64,000 nucleotides of DNA from Nocardioides litoris. Its GTDB lineage: Bacteria > Actinomycetota > Actinomycetes > Propionibacteriales > Nocardioidaceae. Location: assembly GCF_006346315.1 (NCBI RefSeq), contig NZ_VDMR01000002.1:248001-312000 (forward strand), given 5' to 3'. The notes under the pieces are model-generated. The model worked only from the letters and a program-made list of their open reading frames with translations. It made no database searches and was not told the origin of the DNA. Below, one piece after another: positions 1 to 7,503 of this stretch (positions are counted from its first letter, which is position 1; each line of letters opens with the position of its first letter). The translations under genes were made by a program, and so were the position numbers.

Positions 1-141
1 GGCGATCCGGTAGTCGACCCCGGCCACCCCGAGGCTCTCCTCCAGGTGCCGGGCCACGGTCGGGACCGCCTCGGCCGGCGAGGCGTCCTCGGCCGCGGCG
101 AGCAGGGTGCCGAGCTCGAGGCCCGTCGGTGCGTCGTGCAT
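1..141 (-). CDS. N-terminal fragment, PP2C/SpoIIE-type phosphatase-like protein (partial)
   Basis: Only the first 47 codons lie in the window; the gene runs off the left edge. The ATG is at 141 on the minus strand. The visible sequence (TGLELGTLLAAAEDASPAEA followed by a stretch on Arg-His-Leu-Glu-Glu and a VDYRIA strand) resembles the start of actinobacterial GAF/PP2C (SpoIIE-like) phosphatases, where a helix of this kind leads into a GAF-like sensor. No catalytic region is visible, so the family call rests on similarity from memory. It is divergent from the gene starting at 292, with 150 bp between them. Confidence 0.45.
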   Translation of the reverse strand, partial: MHDAPTGLELGTLLAAAEDASPAEAVPTVARHLEESLGVAGVDYRIA

Positions 142-279
142 GCGCCGATCATCGGGGCGTGCGCGGCGAGGGCCAAGGCGACCACGGCCCCGCGCGGCGA
201 TCGGGGCCTCCATCACCCCGACGGGTGCAGCCGACCGCGGCCCGACCGTCGGCCGGGGGTTGCCCGCCCGGCGGCGGGG

Positions 280-285
280 TACGAC
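280..285 (+). promoter_or_regulatory. -10 hexamer of a probable leaderless promoter (TACGAC)
   Basis: TACGAC ends 6 nt before the GTG at 292. This spacing recurs at about twenty starts in the window and implies transcription starting at the start codon itself. Confidence 0.4.
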
Positions 286-291
286 GCCGCC

Positions 292-1263
292 GTGACTGCG
301 ACGCACCTCACGGGTGACATCACGACCTTCCTCGCTGCCCTGGGCCGGCCCGAGCCCGACCCGGCCGTCCAGGCGGTGCTCGAGCGTCTCGGCGGCTCGC
401 CGGACGTCGAGTCCTTCTCCGACGGCCCGGGCCGTCGGGGCCGCTACCTGTCCTTCCCCGACGCCGGGGTGGAGCTCCTCGTCGAGCAGGACCTGGTCGA
501 GGCGGTCTTCGTCCACCTCACCGACCACGAGGACGGTGCGGCCCACGCCGACCCCGCGGCCCTCGTCGTCGGGTGGCCGGACCCGCCCGACCGCGAAGCG
601 GTCCGCGCCCTCCTCGGCGCGCCGCTGGGCTCCTCCGAGGACCCCGCCTGGGACCTCTTCGCCCTGGACGACCGCTTCGCCAACGTCTCCTTCGACCTCG
701 ACGGCTCGGTCACGCGAGTGACGCTGGTGGCGACCGAGCCCACCGTGCTGCAGACCGCGCCCCGCCCGGTGACCCCGGCGGGCACGATCGAGCCGCCCTT
801 CGGCGGCATCGAGGACTTCATCGAGTCCGTCGGCGAGCTGGCGACCGACGACGTGCTGCACCTGCTGGTCGTCGTGACCGGCACCGAGCCGGGGATGTCG
901 AGCGAGGTCGAGGAGCGCGACGGCGTCGAGTGGCTCTCGGTCGGCCTCCGCGGGGTCGACCTCCGGCTCCGCGACGGCTGGCTGGCCAGCGCCGTGGTCC
1001 ACGTCTCCCCCGACCGCGAGGCCCACCCCAGCCCGGGTGACCTGGTCGACGGCCTCCCCCTGCCGGCGTCCCGCGACACCGCCCACCAGGCGCTGGGCGT
1101 CCCCGCCGGCTCCGACGACACCTCCGACCTGTGGCACCTCGCCGCCCGCGGGACGGCTGCGGGCCGCGACCTCGACCTGCGCATCGACTACCGCGACGAG
1201 CAGACCATCGCGTTGGCCATCGTCCAGCGCGGCGTCGACCTGTCCTGGACCCGATCGGGCTGA
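292..1263 (+). CDS. hypothetical protein with two internal repeats
   Basis: This 323-residue protein has no recognised family and no signal peptide. The GTG at 292 was chosen because the frame upstream of it is low-quality sequence and a -10-like TACGAC sits 6 nt before it. The protein is an internal duplication. Residues about 10-145 and 165-320 each start with a helix, pass through a strand pair containing a VELLV or VDLRLRDG core followed by AVFVHL or AVVHV, then a D-G-P-rich loop, an EAVRALLG or DTAHQALG helix, a DLFAL or DLWHLA strand and a final hydrophobic strand pair. Such tandem alpha/beta units occur in SUKH- or immunity-like proteins, but I cannot assign one. Confidence 0.7.
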   Translation: MTATHLTGDITTFLAALGRPEPDPAVQAVLERLGGSPDVESFSDGPGRRGRYLSFPDAGVELLVEQDLVEAVFVHLTDHEDGAAHADPAALVVGWPDPPDREAVRALLGAPLGSSEDPAWDLFALDDRFANVSFDLDGSVTRVTLVATEPTVLQTAPRPVTPAGTIEPPFGGIEDFIESVGELATDDVLHLLVVVTGTEPGMSSEVEERDGVEWLSVGLRGVDLRLRDGWLASAVVHVSPDREAHPSPGDLVDGLPLPASRDTAHQALGVPAGSDDTSDLWHLAARGTAAGRDLDLRIDYRDEQTIALAIVQRGVDLSWTRSG

Positions 1264-1704
1264 GGCCGGGGTCGGGCCGGCCGGCGAGGTCCTGCCGCCC
1301 CACCGGGTGGCTCGGGCGGCCGTGGCCCGCCCGCATGCTGGAGACGTTCTCGAGTGACCTCACCGCCTCCGGGTGGTCGTCCACCCGCGCAGGGTGATCG
1401 AGAGCCCGCCCCCCTGGCCGGTCCCGCTGGCCTGGGGGCGGCCCACACCCTGGGACCGTGCCCGGGGTCCGGCACCCGGGCGTCGGTGCCCTCTCCGGGG
1501 CCCACCGCTGCGGGCTGGTCCTCGGACGTGAGCCGGAGGTCCGGGACGGTCGTGGGTTGGCGCCGGTGCCGGTGCGGAGGATGTCGCACCACGGGCGCAG
1601 AGCGGGTGCGTCCGGACCGGCGGTGGGTCGGCTCCCGGGCGTGGACCCCGGACGCACGACAGGCCATCAGCGCCGGAGCGGTGATGGCCTGTGCAGGAGT
1701 CCTG
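1264..1704. other. non-coding stretch, 441 bp
   Basis: No convincing gene is present between the stop at 1263 and the tRNA. The only structure I see is a GC-only stem-loop at about 1405-1440, whose arms are CCGCCCCC-type and GGGGGCGG-type. It could terminate the upstream gene. Short open frames here lack family resemblance. Confidence 0.5.
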
Positions 1705-1777
1705 CGCGCCTGTAGGGATTCGAACCCCAAACCTTCTGATCCGTAGTCAGATGCTCTATCCGTTGAGCTACAGGCGC
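1705..1777 (-). tRNA. tRNA-Arg (anticodon ACG)
   Basis: On the minus strand the 7-bp acceptor stem GCGCCTG/CAGGCGC, the GCTCAACGGATAGAGC D-arm, the anticodon stem TCTGA/TCAGA around loop CTACGGA and the GGTTCGAATCC T-arm are all present. The anticodon is ACG, so it is expected to be read as inosine after deamination. The length is 73 nt with a G discriminator. CCA is not encoded. Confidence 0.97.
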
Positions 1778-2120
1778 TCGTCCGCTGCTGCACCAGGGGT
1801 GCCGTGCGGACTGGTCGAGGATAGCCGAGACGACCGGAGCGGCCCAATCGGGATGTCACGGCCGACCCTCGAGCCGGCGCCGCTTTTGTCCGTAAATCGG
1901 CCAAAAACCGCGGTGTGACGCGGGCCACGGACCTTGGATCGTGCCAATAGGTGGCGCCGAAAGAGCGGCGTTAGCCTCCCAGGAACCGAGGTCGCTCGCA
2001 ACGGAGCACGCGACTGCAGATCGTCTCAAGAACACCGTCGACACGCTCGACGGCCGGCCGGTGGGGCCAGCCAGTCCGGACCCTCCGCGTCGCGAACCCG
2101 CGAGAGGGAACCCACACCGC
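1778..2120. promoter_or_regulatory. upstream region of pckG
   Basis: This 343 bp region holds no gene. It includes an unusually A/T-rich patch near 1885-1912, an interrupted TTGG/CCAA dyad at about 1934-1947, and a possible -10 (TAGCCT) at about 1973. If that -10 is used, pckG would have a leader of about 135 nt. A GAGAGGGA ribosome-binding site lies about 12 nt before the pckG ATG. The promoter assignment is tentative. Confidence 0.35.
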
Positions 2121-3953
2121 ATGACTGCCACCCAGGACCGCTCCACCGATCCCACGGCGGGCGCCCCGACGACCCACCAGGGCATCCTCGACTTCGTCGC
2201 CGAGGTCGCCGCGCTCACCCAGCCCGACCGGATCCAGTGGTGCACCGGGTCGGACGAGGAGTGGACCGAGCTGACCGACGCCCTCGTCGGCACCGGCACC
2301 TTCACGCGGCTCAACCCCGAGATCAAGCCCAACTCCTTCCACGCCGCCAGCGACCCGATCGACGTCGCGCGCGTGGAGGACCGCACCTACATCTGCTCGG
2401 TCGACGAGAAGGACTGCGGCCCCACCAACAACTGGATGGCGCCGGAGGAGATGAAGGACCGCATGCGCGGTCTGTACGCCGGCTGCATGCAGGGCCGCAC
2501 GATGTACGTCATCCCCTTCGTGATGGGCCACCTCGAGGCCGAGCAGCCGATGTTCGGCGTCGAGCTCACCGACTCCGCCTACGTCACGGTCTCGATGCGG
2601 GTCATGGCCCGCATGGGCTCCGCGGTGCTCGAGCGCATGACCGAGCTCGACGCCCCCTTCGTGCAGGCCATCCACTCCGTCGGCCACCCGCTGGCCGAGG
2701 GCCAGGCCGACGTCTCCTGGCCGTGCAACGACACCAAGTACATCGTGCAGTTCCCCGAGGAGCGCGCGATCTGGTCCTTCGGCAGCGGGTACGGCGGCAA
2801 CGCGCTGCTCGGCAAGAAGTGCTACGCGCTGCGCATCGCCTCGGTGATGGCGCGCGACGAGGGCTGGCTGGCCGAGCACATGCTCATCCTCAAGCTCACC
2901 AGCCCCGCCGGCGTCACCAAGTACGTCGCCGCCGCCTTCCCCAGCGCCTGCGGCAAGACCAACCTGGCCATGCTCAAGCCGACCATCCCGGGCTGGAAGG
3001 TCGAGTCCATCGGCGACGACATCGCCTGGATGCGCATCGGCGAGGACGGCCGCCTGTGGGCCGTCAACCCGGAGTACGGCTTCTTCGGCGTCGCGCCGGG
3101 CACCAACGAGCACACCAACCCGCACGCGATGGCCACCATCAACAAGGGCAACTCGGTCTTCACCAACGTCGCGCTCACCGACGACGGCGACGTGTGGTGG
3201 GAGGGCCTGGAGAACCCGCCCGCCAAGGCCACCTCGTGGAAGGGCGAGGAGTGGACCCCCGAGTCCGACTTCGTCTCCAGCCACCCCAACAGCCGCTACT
3301 GCACGCCGATCAAGCAGTGCGACATCCTCGCCCCCGAGTACGACGACCCGCGCGGCGTCCCGATCGACGCGATCCTCTTCGGCGGCCGCCGCAAGACGAC
3401 CATCCCGCTGGTCTTCGAGGCCCGCGACTGGACCCACGGCACCTTCCTCGGCGCGACGCTGTCCTCGGAGACCACCGCCGCCGCGGTCGGCGCCACCGGC
3501 GTCGTGCGCCGCGACCCGATGGCCATGCTGCCGTTCATCGGCTACAACGCCGGGCACTACTTCGGCCACTGGATCAACATCGGCAAGGACAACGACGCCT
3601 CCAAGCTGCCGCGGATCTTCTACGTCAACTGGTTCCGCCGCGACGACGAGGGCGGCTTCCTGTGGCCCGGGTTCGGCGAGAACAGCCGCGTGCTGAAGTG
3701 GGTCGTCGAGCGCATCGACGGCCAGGCCGCCGCGGTCGAGACCCCCATCGGCCACGTGCCGGCGCCGGGCTCGCTCGACACCGACGGGCTCGACATGAGC
3801 GAGGAGGCCCTGGCCGCCGCGCTGCACGTCGACCCCGAGGAGTGGAAGGCCGAGCTGCCGCAGATCCAGGAGTGGTTCGAGAAGTTCGGCGACGACCTGC
3901 CCGCCGTGCTCTGGACCGAGCTCGACGGCCTCCGCGCCCGCCTGGAGGCCTGA
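2121..3953 (+). CDS. pckG: phosphoenolpyruvate carboxykinase (GTP)
   Basis: This 610-residue protein has the usual length for GTP-dependent PEPCK. It converts oxaloacetate plus GTP to PEP, CO2 and GDP, the first committed step of gluconeogenesis, in the cytosol. Visible signatures are the kinase P-loop [12 protein letters not shown] (with the reactive Cys of the GTP class), the metal-site segment [36 protein letters not shown] and the guanine-pocket region [13 protein letters not shown]. The ATG at 2121 has a GAGAGGGA site upstream. It is monocistronic: a strong hairpin follows at 3982-4018. All key residues look intact. Confidence 0.98.
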   Translation: MTATQDRSTDPTAGAPTTHQGILDFVAEVAALTQPDRIQWCTGSDEEWTELTDALVGTGTFTRLNPEIKPNSFHAASDPIDVARVEDRTYICSVDEKDCGPTNNWMAPEEMKDRMRGLYAGCMQGRTMYVIPFVMGHLEAEQPMFGVELTDSAYVTVSMRVMARMGSAVLERMTELDAPFVQAIHSVGHPLAEGQADVSWPCNDTKYIVQFPEERAIWSFGSGYGGNALLGKKCYALRIASVMARDEGWLAEHMLILKLTSPAGVTKYVAAAFPSACGKTNLAMLKPTIPGWKVESIGDDIAWMRIGEDGRLWAVNPEYGFFGVAPGTNEHTNPHAMATINKGNSVFTNVALTDDGDVWWEGLENPPAKATSWKGEEWTPESDFVSSHPNSRYCTPIKQCDILAPEYDDPRGVPIDAILFGGRRKTTIPLVFEARDWTHGTFLGATLSSETTAAAVGATGVVRRDPMAMLPFIGYNAGHYFGHWINIGKDNDASKLPRIFYVNWFRRDDEGGFLWPGFGENSRVLKWVVERIDGQAAAVETPIGHVPAPGSLDTDGLDMSEEALAAALHVDPEEWKAELPQIQEWFEKFGDDLPAVLWTELDGLRARLEA

Positions 3954-3981
3954 GCGCCCCGCACGCACCGCGCGACGTCGT

Positions 3982-4018
3982 ACGGCCCCTCACCCCGAAC
4001 CCGGGGGTGGGGGGCCGT
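3982..4018 (+). terminator. strong stem-loop after pckG
   Basis: A 15-bp stem (arms 3982-3996 and 4004-4018, ACGGCCCC... with one T:G wobble) closes a 7-nt loop 29 bp after the pckG stop. There is no U-tract, as is common in GC-rich actinobacteria. Confidence 0.65.
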
Positions 4019-4027
4019 CGTCGTCGA

Positions 4028-4033
4028 TACGAT
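4028..4033 (+). promoter_or_regulatory. -10 hexamer of a probable leaderless promoter (TACGAT)
   Basis: TACGAT ends 6 nt before the GTG at 4040, with no ribosome-binding site between them. Confidence 0.5.
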
Positions 4034-4039
4034 CGCCGG

Positions 4040-5047
4040 GTGACCCACGGCCCCGACGAGCGCGCCTTGTTCGCCGACGCCGGAGCCACGTTGTACGACG
4101 AGGCGGTGGCCGAGGAGGGCATCGCCGAGCACGATCCGCGCATCGCCGACGGCGGCCCGGAGAAGCGGGCCTTTGACCTGCTCGTCGAGCTGGGCCTGCT
4201 GCAGCTCGACCGGGAGCTCGGGCGCTGGCTGCCCGAGGACCCCGCGACCGTGCAGTCGCGCGTCGTCTCGCCGCTGAGCCAGCAGGCCGCCCAGCTGCTG
4301 GAGGAGTCGACGCAGTGGGCGCGCACGTTCGGCGCGCTGAGCCAGTCCTGGCGCCGCTCCCCGATGTCGCAGGCCCGCGGGCCGTTCACCTACCTGCGCC
4401 ACGGCGCGATCGGGCCGTTCCTGGCCGGGCTGGTCTCGGAGTGCGAGGAGGAGATGCTCACCGCGCAGCCGCAGGCCGGCCGCGACGCGGCGTCGCTGGC
4501 CGCCGCCGCCCTGCGCGACACCGCGATGCTCGAGCGAGGTGCCAAGATGCGCACGCTCTACCAGCACAGCGCCCGGCGCAGCGCCTTCACGGCCAAGTAC
4601 GTCGCCGCGGTCAGCGAGCGCGGCGCCGAGGTGCGCACCCTCGACGAGTTCTTCAACCGGCTCATCGTCGTCGACCGCCGGGTCGCGGTGATCCCGGCCA
4701 ACGACGACCTCACCACGGCCGTCGTCGTCCGCGAGCCGTCGGTGCTGGCCTACCTCGTCGACATCTTCGACCGCACCTGGGAGCGGGCCCGACCGTTCAC
4801 CAACAAGGAGACGACCACGCTCAAGGGCATCGCCGCCGAGCAGCGGGCGATGACGATCCGGATGCTCATCGAGGGCCACTCCGACCCGGTGAGCGCCAAG
4901 CGGCTGGGCGTCAGCCCCCGCACGTACGCCGGCTACGTGGCCGACCTCAAGGCGGAGTACGAGCAGGAGACCCGCTTCCAGCTCGGCTACGCGATGGGCC
5001 AGGCCGGGGTCTCGGGGCACGAGCCCGTGGACGACGACGACGCCTGA
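4040..5047 (+). CDS. TrmB/LuxR-hybrid transcriptional regulator
   Basis: This 335-residue regulator starts with a TrmB-like winged-helix region (about residues 10-70, ending in LLVELGLLQLDRELGRWLP). A helical connector of about 75-170 follows, then a phospholipase-D-like effector region (about 170-255) with the strand pair FFNRLIVVDRRVAVIPA and a VREPSVLAYLVDIF helix. It ends in a LuxR-type HTH (about 258-315, with DPVSAKRLGVSPRTYAGYVADLK). This layout is typical of a large actinobacterial regulator family whose signals are mostly unknown. It converges on the 45-residue exported peptide gene 59 bp downstream, which may supply its signal; that link is inference. The start is fixed by the TACGAT box. 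Confidence 0.85.
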   Translation: MTHGPDERALFADAGATLYDEAVAEEGIAEHDPRIADGGPEKRAFDLLVELGLLQLDRELGRWLPEDPATVQSRVVSPLSQQAAQLLEESTQWARTFGALSQSWRRSPMSQARGPFTYLRHGAIGPFLAGLVSECEEEMLTAQPQAGRDAASLAAAALRDTAMLERGAKMRTLYQHSARRSAFTAKYVAAVSERGAEVRTLDEFFNRLIVVDRRVAVIPANDDLTTAVVVREPSVLAYLVDIFDRTWERARPFTNKETTTLKGIAAEQRAMTIRMLIEGHSDPVSAKRLGVSPRTYAGYVADLKAEYEQETRFQLGYAMGQAGVSGHEPVDDDDA

Positions 5048-5076
5048 CCCGTCGGGCCAGGCGTCGTGCGTCGGTG

Positions 5077-5092
5077 GGCGGCCGGAGCCGCC
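5077..5092. terminator. stem-loop between convergent genes
   Basis: GGCGGC-CGGA-GCCGCC forms a 6-bp stem with a tetraloop midway between the regulator stop and the peptide stop. It could end both transcripts. Confidence 0.5.
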
Positions 5093-5106
5093 TCAGGGGA
5101 GGTCGG

Positions 5107-5244
5107 TCAGCGACCGGGGCGGCAGCTGCCGCCACAACCCCAGCTGGAGTCACCGGCGTGGGCCGCGGGGGCGGCGATGCCGACGACGGAGGCGCCGAGG
5201 AGGGCGGCGGCCACGGTGAGGCCGAGCTTGCGAGCGATGTTCAT
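5107..5244 (-). CDS. small exported cysteine peptide
   Basis: This 45-residue product has a textbook signal peptide: Lys/Arg at positions 5-6, a hydrophobic core at 8-24, and AAPAAHA before a predicted signal-peptidase cut after Ala30. The mature part is only 15 residues, GDSSWGCGGSCRPGR, with Cys37 and Cys41 able to form a small loop. A GGAG site lies 7 nt before the ATG. A TACGAT -10 box and an inverted repeat lie upstream. It sits tail-to-tail with a TrmB/LuxR-type regulator. No modification enzymes are adjacent, so a RiPP seems less likely than a secreted signal or structural peptide. The function is unknown. Confidence 0.75.
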   Translation of the reverse strand: MNIARKLGLTVAAALLGASVVGIAAPAAHAGDSSWGCGGSCRPGR

Positions 5245-5289
5245 GGTTGTCTCCACACTTCGGGTCTCGGGCCCACGGAATGGCCCGTG

Positions 5290-5327
5290 ATCGTATTCTC
5301 GCGGTCGTCGGGGACGTTGTCCGACGA
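5290..5327 (-). promoter_or_regulatory. promoter and inverted repeat upstream of the exported-peptide gene
   Basis: On the minus strand a TACGAT -10 hexamer (5290-5295) lies 46 nt before the ATG. Upstream of it is a perfect 7-bp inverted repeat, TCGTCGG (5305-5311) and CCGACGA (5321-5327), with a 9-nt spacer overlapping the expected -35 position. It is a candidate operator, perhaps for the neighbouring regulator. Confidence 0.4.
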
Positions 5328-5442
5328 TCGGCTCTGCAGGTTCGTGCAATGCGAGGACGTGCAACACCCTGCAGGCCGAGTCCCGCGCGTCGCGGGCCCG
5401 TCCTCCGGCCCGGCGACCTCTTCACGGTATCCCGGGAACCCC

Positions 5443-5470
5443 GGTCTGCACCACTGGTGCAGACCAGTGG
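5443..5470. repeat. nested palindromes
   Basis: A perfect 23-bp palindrome has arms GGTCTGCACCA (5443-5453) and its complement (5455-5465). A second inverted repeat, CCACTGGT (5451-5458) with ACCAGTGG (5463-5470), shares its right half, so the two hairpins are mutually exclusive. Confidence 0.7.
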
Positions 5471-5482
5471 TCGGCCGGGTGC

Positions 5483-5507
5483 CCGCCGCCAGTCTGGCTG
5501 GCGGCGG
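5483..5507 (-). terminator. stem-loop downstream of tRNA-Ser(GCT)
   Basis: A perfect 10-bp stem (CCGCCGCCAG and complement) closes a 5-nt loop 9 nt beyond the 3' end of the tRNA. It is probably its terminator; no U-tract is present. Confidence 0.6.
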
Positions 5508-5516
5508 ACCCCGCGG

Positions 5517-5605
5517 CGGAGGCGGCGGGATTTGAACCCGCGATGGGTATTACCCCAAACCCGCTTAGCAGGCGGGCGCCATAGACCTGACTAGGCGACG
5601 CCTCC
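5517..5605 (-). tRNA. tRNA-Ser (anticodon GCT)
   Basis: This 89-nt class II tRNA on the minus strand has acceptor GGAGGCG/CGCCTCC and anticodon stem CCCGC/GCGGG around CTGCTAA. It also has a long variable arm and a GGTTCAAATCC T-arm. The discriminator is G and CCA is not encoded. Confidence 0.97.
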
Positions 5606-5686
5606 TCGCCGCACGGATGCGGCGGGAGCAGGCTACAAGGCCGGGTCGACCCGCGGCCAATCGGATGCGCGCCCGACGAGCCCGGG

Positions 5687-6139
5687 TCAGCCCTCGCGCC
5701 GGGCGGCGGCGAGCCGGTCGCGCACGTCGTTGGCGAAGTCGTCGCGGTCGGCGGCCAGCAGCCCCACCGGGATCGACGTCGTGGTGCCGTCGGTGCGGGT
5801 CAGCACGACGCACGGCACGTCGCGGGGGTGCGCCACCGCTGCCTCGCTGACCTCGTCCCACCGCCCGCGGGCCACGCCGGCCCCGCGCACGAAGCGCACG
5901 TCGTAGCCGGTCGCGGTCAGCCGGACGACGTAGGCCCGGGAGCGCAGCCACGACGCGCCGCCGAACACCCCGACCAGGCCGAGGACCACGACCACGACGA
6001 TCGTGTCGGGCGGCCAGCCGAGCGCGGCCGAGACGACGACGTAGGCGAACACCACGAGCGCCAGCAGCACCAGGCCGAGCCCGACCAGGCGGGCCGCGAA
6101 GGCCGGCGAGAGGCGGTAGTCGGCCGTGCTGTCGTCCAC
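5687..6139 (-). CDS. two-TM membrane protein with PH-like C-terminal domain
   Basis: This 150-residue protein has two closely spaced membrane helices (about residues 17-38 and 44-62). A cytoplasmic beta-rich domain follows (VVRLTATGYDVRFVRGAG, WDEVSEAAV, VVLTRTDGTTTSIPVG) and then a terminal amphipathic helix. This is the layout of small actinobacterial PH-like membrane proteins (bPH families). The GTG at 6139 is preceded by GACAAT 6 nt upstream, a weak leaderless-type signal. No function is assigned. Confidence 0.75.
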   Translation of the reverse strand: MDDSTADYRLSPAFAARLVGLGLVLLALVVFAYVVVSAALGWPPDTIVVVVVLGLVGVFGGASWLRSRAYVVRLTATGYDVRFVRGAGVARGRWDEVSEAAVAHPRDVPCVVLTRTDGTTTSIPVGLLAADRDDFANDVRDRLAAARREG

Positions 6140-6240
6140 GGGACCATTGTCCCCGAGGGCGGGGGCCGCCGTCTTGCCACCCTCACCACCGGGGCGTCAT
6201 GCTCGTGAGCCCGGTCACACCAGGCTCACCAGGAGGTGTC

Positions 6241-6627
6241 GTGCCCACGACCAGCGCCGGCCTCACCGCCGCCCTGCGCGGCCTCGCCGCGGCCAACGAG
6301 GCGCCACGCCGCGACGGCCCGAGCCTGGGCAGCTGGCGCTGGACCATGCGCCAGCGCATGGGCGCCGTCCGCGACGCCCTGCTGGAGGAGACCGGCCAGG
6401 CCTCCGGCGACGGCTGGCTGGCCGCCCGTGGCGGTGCCGCGTTCCGCGAGCGCAACGCCCTCCTCATGCGGCTCGGCGCCCTCGGAACCCGGGTCCTCGA
6501 GGACGCCGACGTGCCCGCCGTGCGCGCCGAGGTCGCCCGCCTCGTCGCCGACGTCACCCGCCACCTCCAGCGCGTCCACGACCTCGCCTACGACGAGGTC
6601 GAGATGGAGCTCGGCGGCTCCGAGTAG
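6241..6627 (+). CDS. hypothetical all-helical protein
   Basis: This 128-residue protein has no recognised domain. After a short Gly/Pro-rich start (RRDGPSLGSWRWTMRQR) it is predicted helical throughout, ending in an acidic tail (DLAYDEVEMELGGSE). The GTG at 6241 was preferred over an ATG at 6199 because a perfect AGGAGG lies at 6231-6236, just before it. The gene is followed 72 bp later by the biotinyl-carrier gene, whose own leaderless promoter lies in the gap, so the two need not be one operon. Confidence 0.7.
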   Translation: MPTTSAGLTAALRGLAAANEAPRRDGPSLGSWRWTMRQRMGAVRDALLEETGQASGDGWLAARGGAAFRERNALLMRLGALGTRVLEDADVPAVRAEVARLVADVTRHLQRVHDLAYDEVEMELGGSE

Positions 6628-6687
6628 GCCGGGGTGGGCCCGGGTGGGCCCGGGTCGGTCCGAATCCGCCTACCCGGGGGTAATGGC

Positions 6688-6693
6688 TACGGT
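6688..6693 (+). promoter_or_regulatory. -10 hexamer of a probable leaderless promoter (TACGGT)
   Basis: TACGGT ends 6 nt before the ATG at 6700. Confidence 0.5.
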
Positions 6694-6699
6694 CGACCC

Positions 6700-6930
6700 A
6701 TGGCCCGGGAGCAGCGTGTCGACGTCGTCGCCGAGATGGTCGCCAACGTGCTCGAGGTGCTCGTGCAGCCCGGCGCCGCCGTCGCCGTCGGCGACGAGGT
6801 CGCCCTGCTGGAGTCGATGAAGATGGAGATCCCCGTCGTCGCCGAGCACGCCGGCACCGTGCTCGCCGTCAAGGTCGCCCCCGGCGACGTCGTCCAGGAG
6901 GGCGACGTCCTCATCAGCCTGAGCGCCTAG
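6700..6930 (+). CDS. biotin/lipoyl-binding carrier protein
   Basis: This 76-residue protein is a single biotinyl/lipoyl domain. The modified lysine is Lys41 in ESMKMEIPV, which matches the biotin-type motif (Met on both sides). The second half has the GTVLAVKVAPGDVVQEGDVL hairpin expected of the fold. Small free-standing carriers of this kind occur in many actinobacteria and would shuttle carboxybiotin for an acyl-CoA or related carboxylase. No carboxylase subunit lies nearby, so its partner is unknown. The leaderless start at 6700 gives the family's usual length. Confidence 0.92.
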   Translation: MAREQRVDVVAEMVANVLEVLVQPGAAVAVGDEVALLESMKMEIPVVAEHAGTVLAVKVAPGDVVQEGDVLISLSA

Positions 6931-6962
6931 ACTCCCTGCCGTCCGGTGCACGCACCGGGCGA

Positions 6963-7047
6963 GGAGGGGTGCCGGAGCGGCCGATCGGAACCGCCTTGAA
7001 AGCGGTCGTGGGGAGACCCACCGCGGGTTCGAATCCCGCCCCCTCTG
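6963..7047 (+). tRNA. tRNA-Ser (anticodon TGA)
   Basis: This 85-nt class II tRNA has acceptor GGAGGGG paired with CCCCTCT (G1:U72 wobble) and anticodon stem ACCGC/GCGGT around CTTGAAA. A variable arm GTGGGGAGACCCAC and T-stem GCGGG/CCCGC are present. The discriminator is G and CCA is not encoded. Confidence 0.97.
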
Positions 7048-7210
7048 CGTTGATTGGTCGAGGCTGTCCCGGCCCGCTGCCGCGGGCCCGCGCCACCTGG
7101 AACCGCTGCCGCCGGCCTGGCCCGGCGGGCCCTCCGGCAGCTGGGGCCGGGCCACCTCGACGTGCGCCCTGGGGCCCGGTCCTGCTGTGGCCCGGGCGCC
7201 TCCTGGTGGG

Positions 7211-7321
7211 TTGCGTCCCGGTGGTTGCGTCCCGGTGGTTGCGTCCCGGTGGTTGCGTCCCGGTGGTTGCGTCCCGGTGGTTGCGTCCGGTGGTTGCGTC
7301 CCGTGGTTGCGTCCACGGTGG
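7211..7321. repeat. 14-bp minisatellite
   Basis: Five perfect consecutive copies of TTGCGTCCCGGTGG occupy 7211-7280. Three degenerate 13-15 bp copies follow to 7321. The array lies between a tRNA and a convergent gene and abuts the dispersed repeat at 7313-7420. It does not look coding on either strand. Confidence 0.95.
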
Positions 7322-7420
7322 TCGAGGAGGTTCCGCCAGGAACCGTCTCGAGACCACACGACCTTGACCTCGGACGTGGTCTCGAGACAGGCGCCAGGGC
7401 GCCTTCCTCGACCACCGTGG
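7313..7420. repeat. dispersed palindromic intergenic element, copy 1
   Basis: This 108-bp element is bounded by perfect 16-bp inverted repeats (CCACGGTGGTCGAGGA, 7313-7328, and its complement, 7405-7420). Inside is a second inverted pair, GTCTCGAGACCAC (7345-7357) and its complement (7376-7388). Related sequence recurs as a tandem pair at 35139-35307. It contains no gene and resembles a REP/MITE-like family. Confidence 0.85.
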
Positions 7421-7503
7421 GGCCCGGTCCGCCCGTCGGTCGGAGGGGGCTGGGCCGGCTGGGCTCGAGGCGGAGGCCCACCGTGGGCCGGTCCGTCCGT
7501 GGG

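Noticed and set aside
46..291. Upstream extension of the duplicated hypothetical protein to 46
   Set aside because: The extension overlaps the divergent gene's start region, is Arg-rich, and the TACGAC box supports the start at 292.
1691..1918. Open frame reading GIRTPNLLIRSQMLYPLSY
   Set aside because: It is the antisense translation of tRNA-Arg, a well-known spurious ORF type.
1934..4039. Very long plus-strand frame ahead of the TrmB/LuxR regulator
   Set aside because: It is a shadow of pckG in another frame with Arg/Pro/His-rich composition. The regulator itself starts at 4040.
5247..5594. Open frame reading RRRRDLNPRWVLPQTRLAGG
   Set aside because: It is the antisense translation of tRNA-Ser(GCT).
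7211..7321. CRISPR array
   Set aside because: The 14-bp units are directly contiguous with no spacers, and no cas genes are present.
7313..7420. Insertion sequence
   Set aside because: The inverted repeats resemble IS ends, but the interior is too short to encode a transposase and no target duplication is evident.
6927..7481. Open frame with GGGIRTRGGSPHDRFQGGS
   Set aside because: It is antisense to tRNA-Ser(TGA) and then translates the 14-bp repeat array; no family resemblance.
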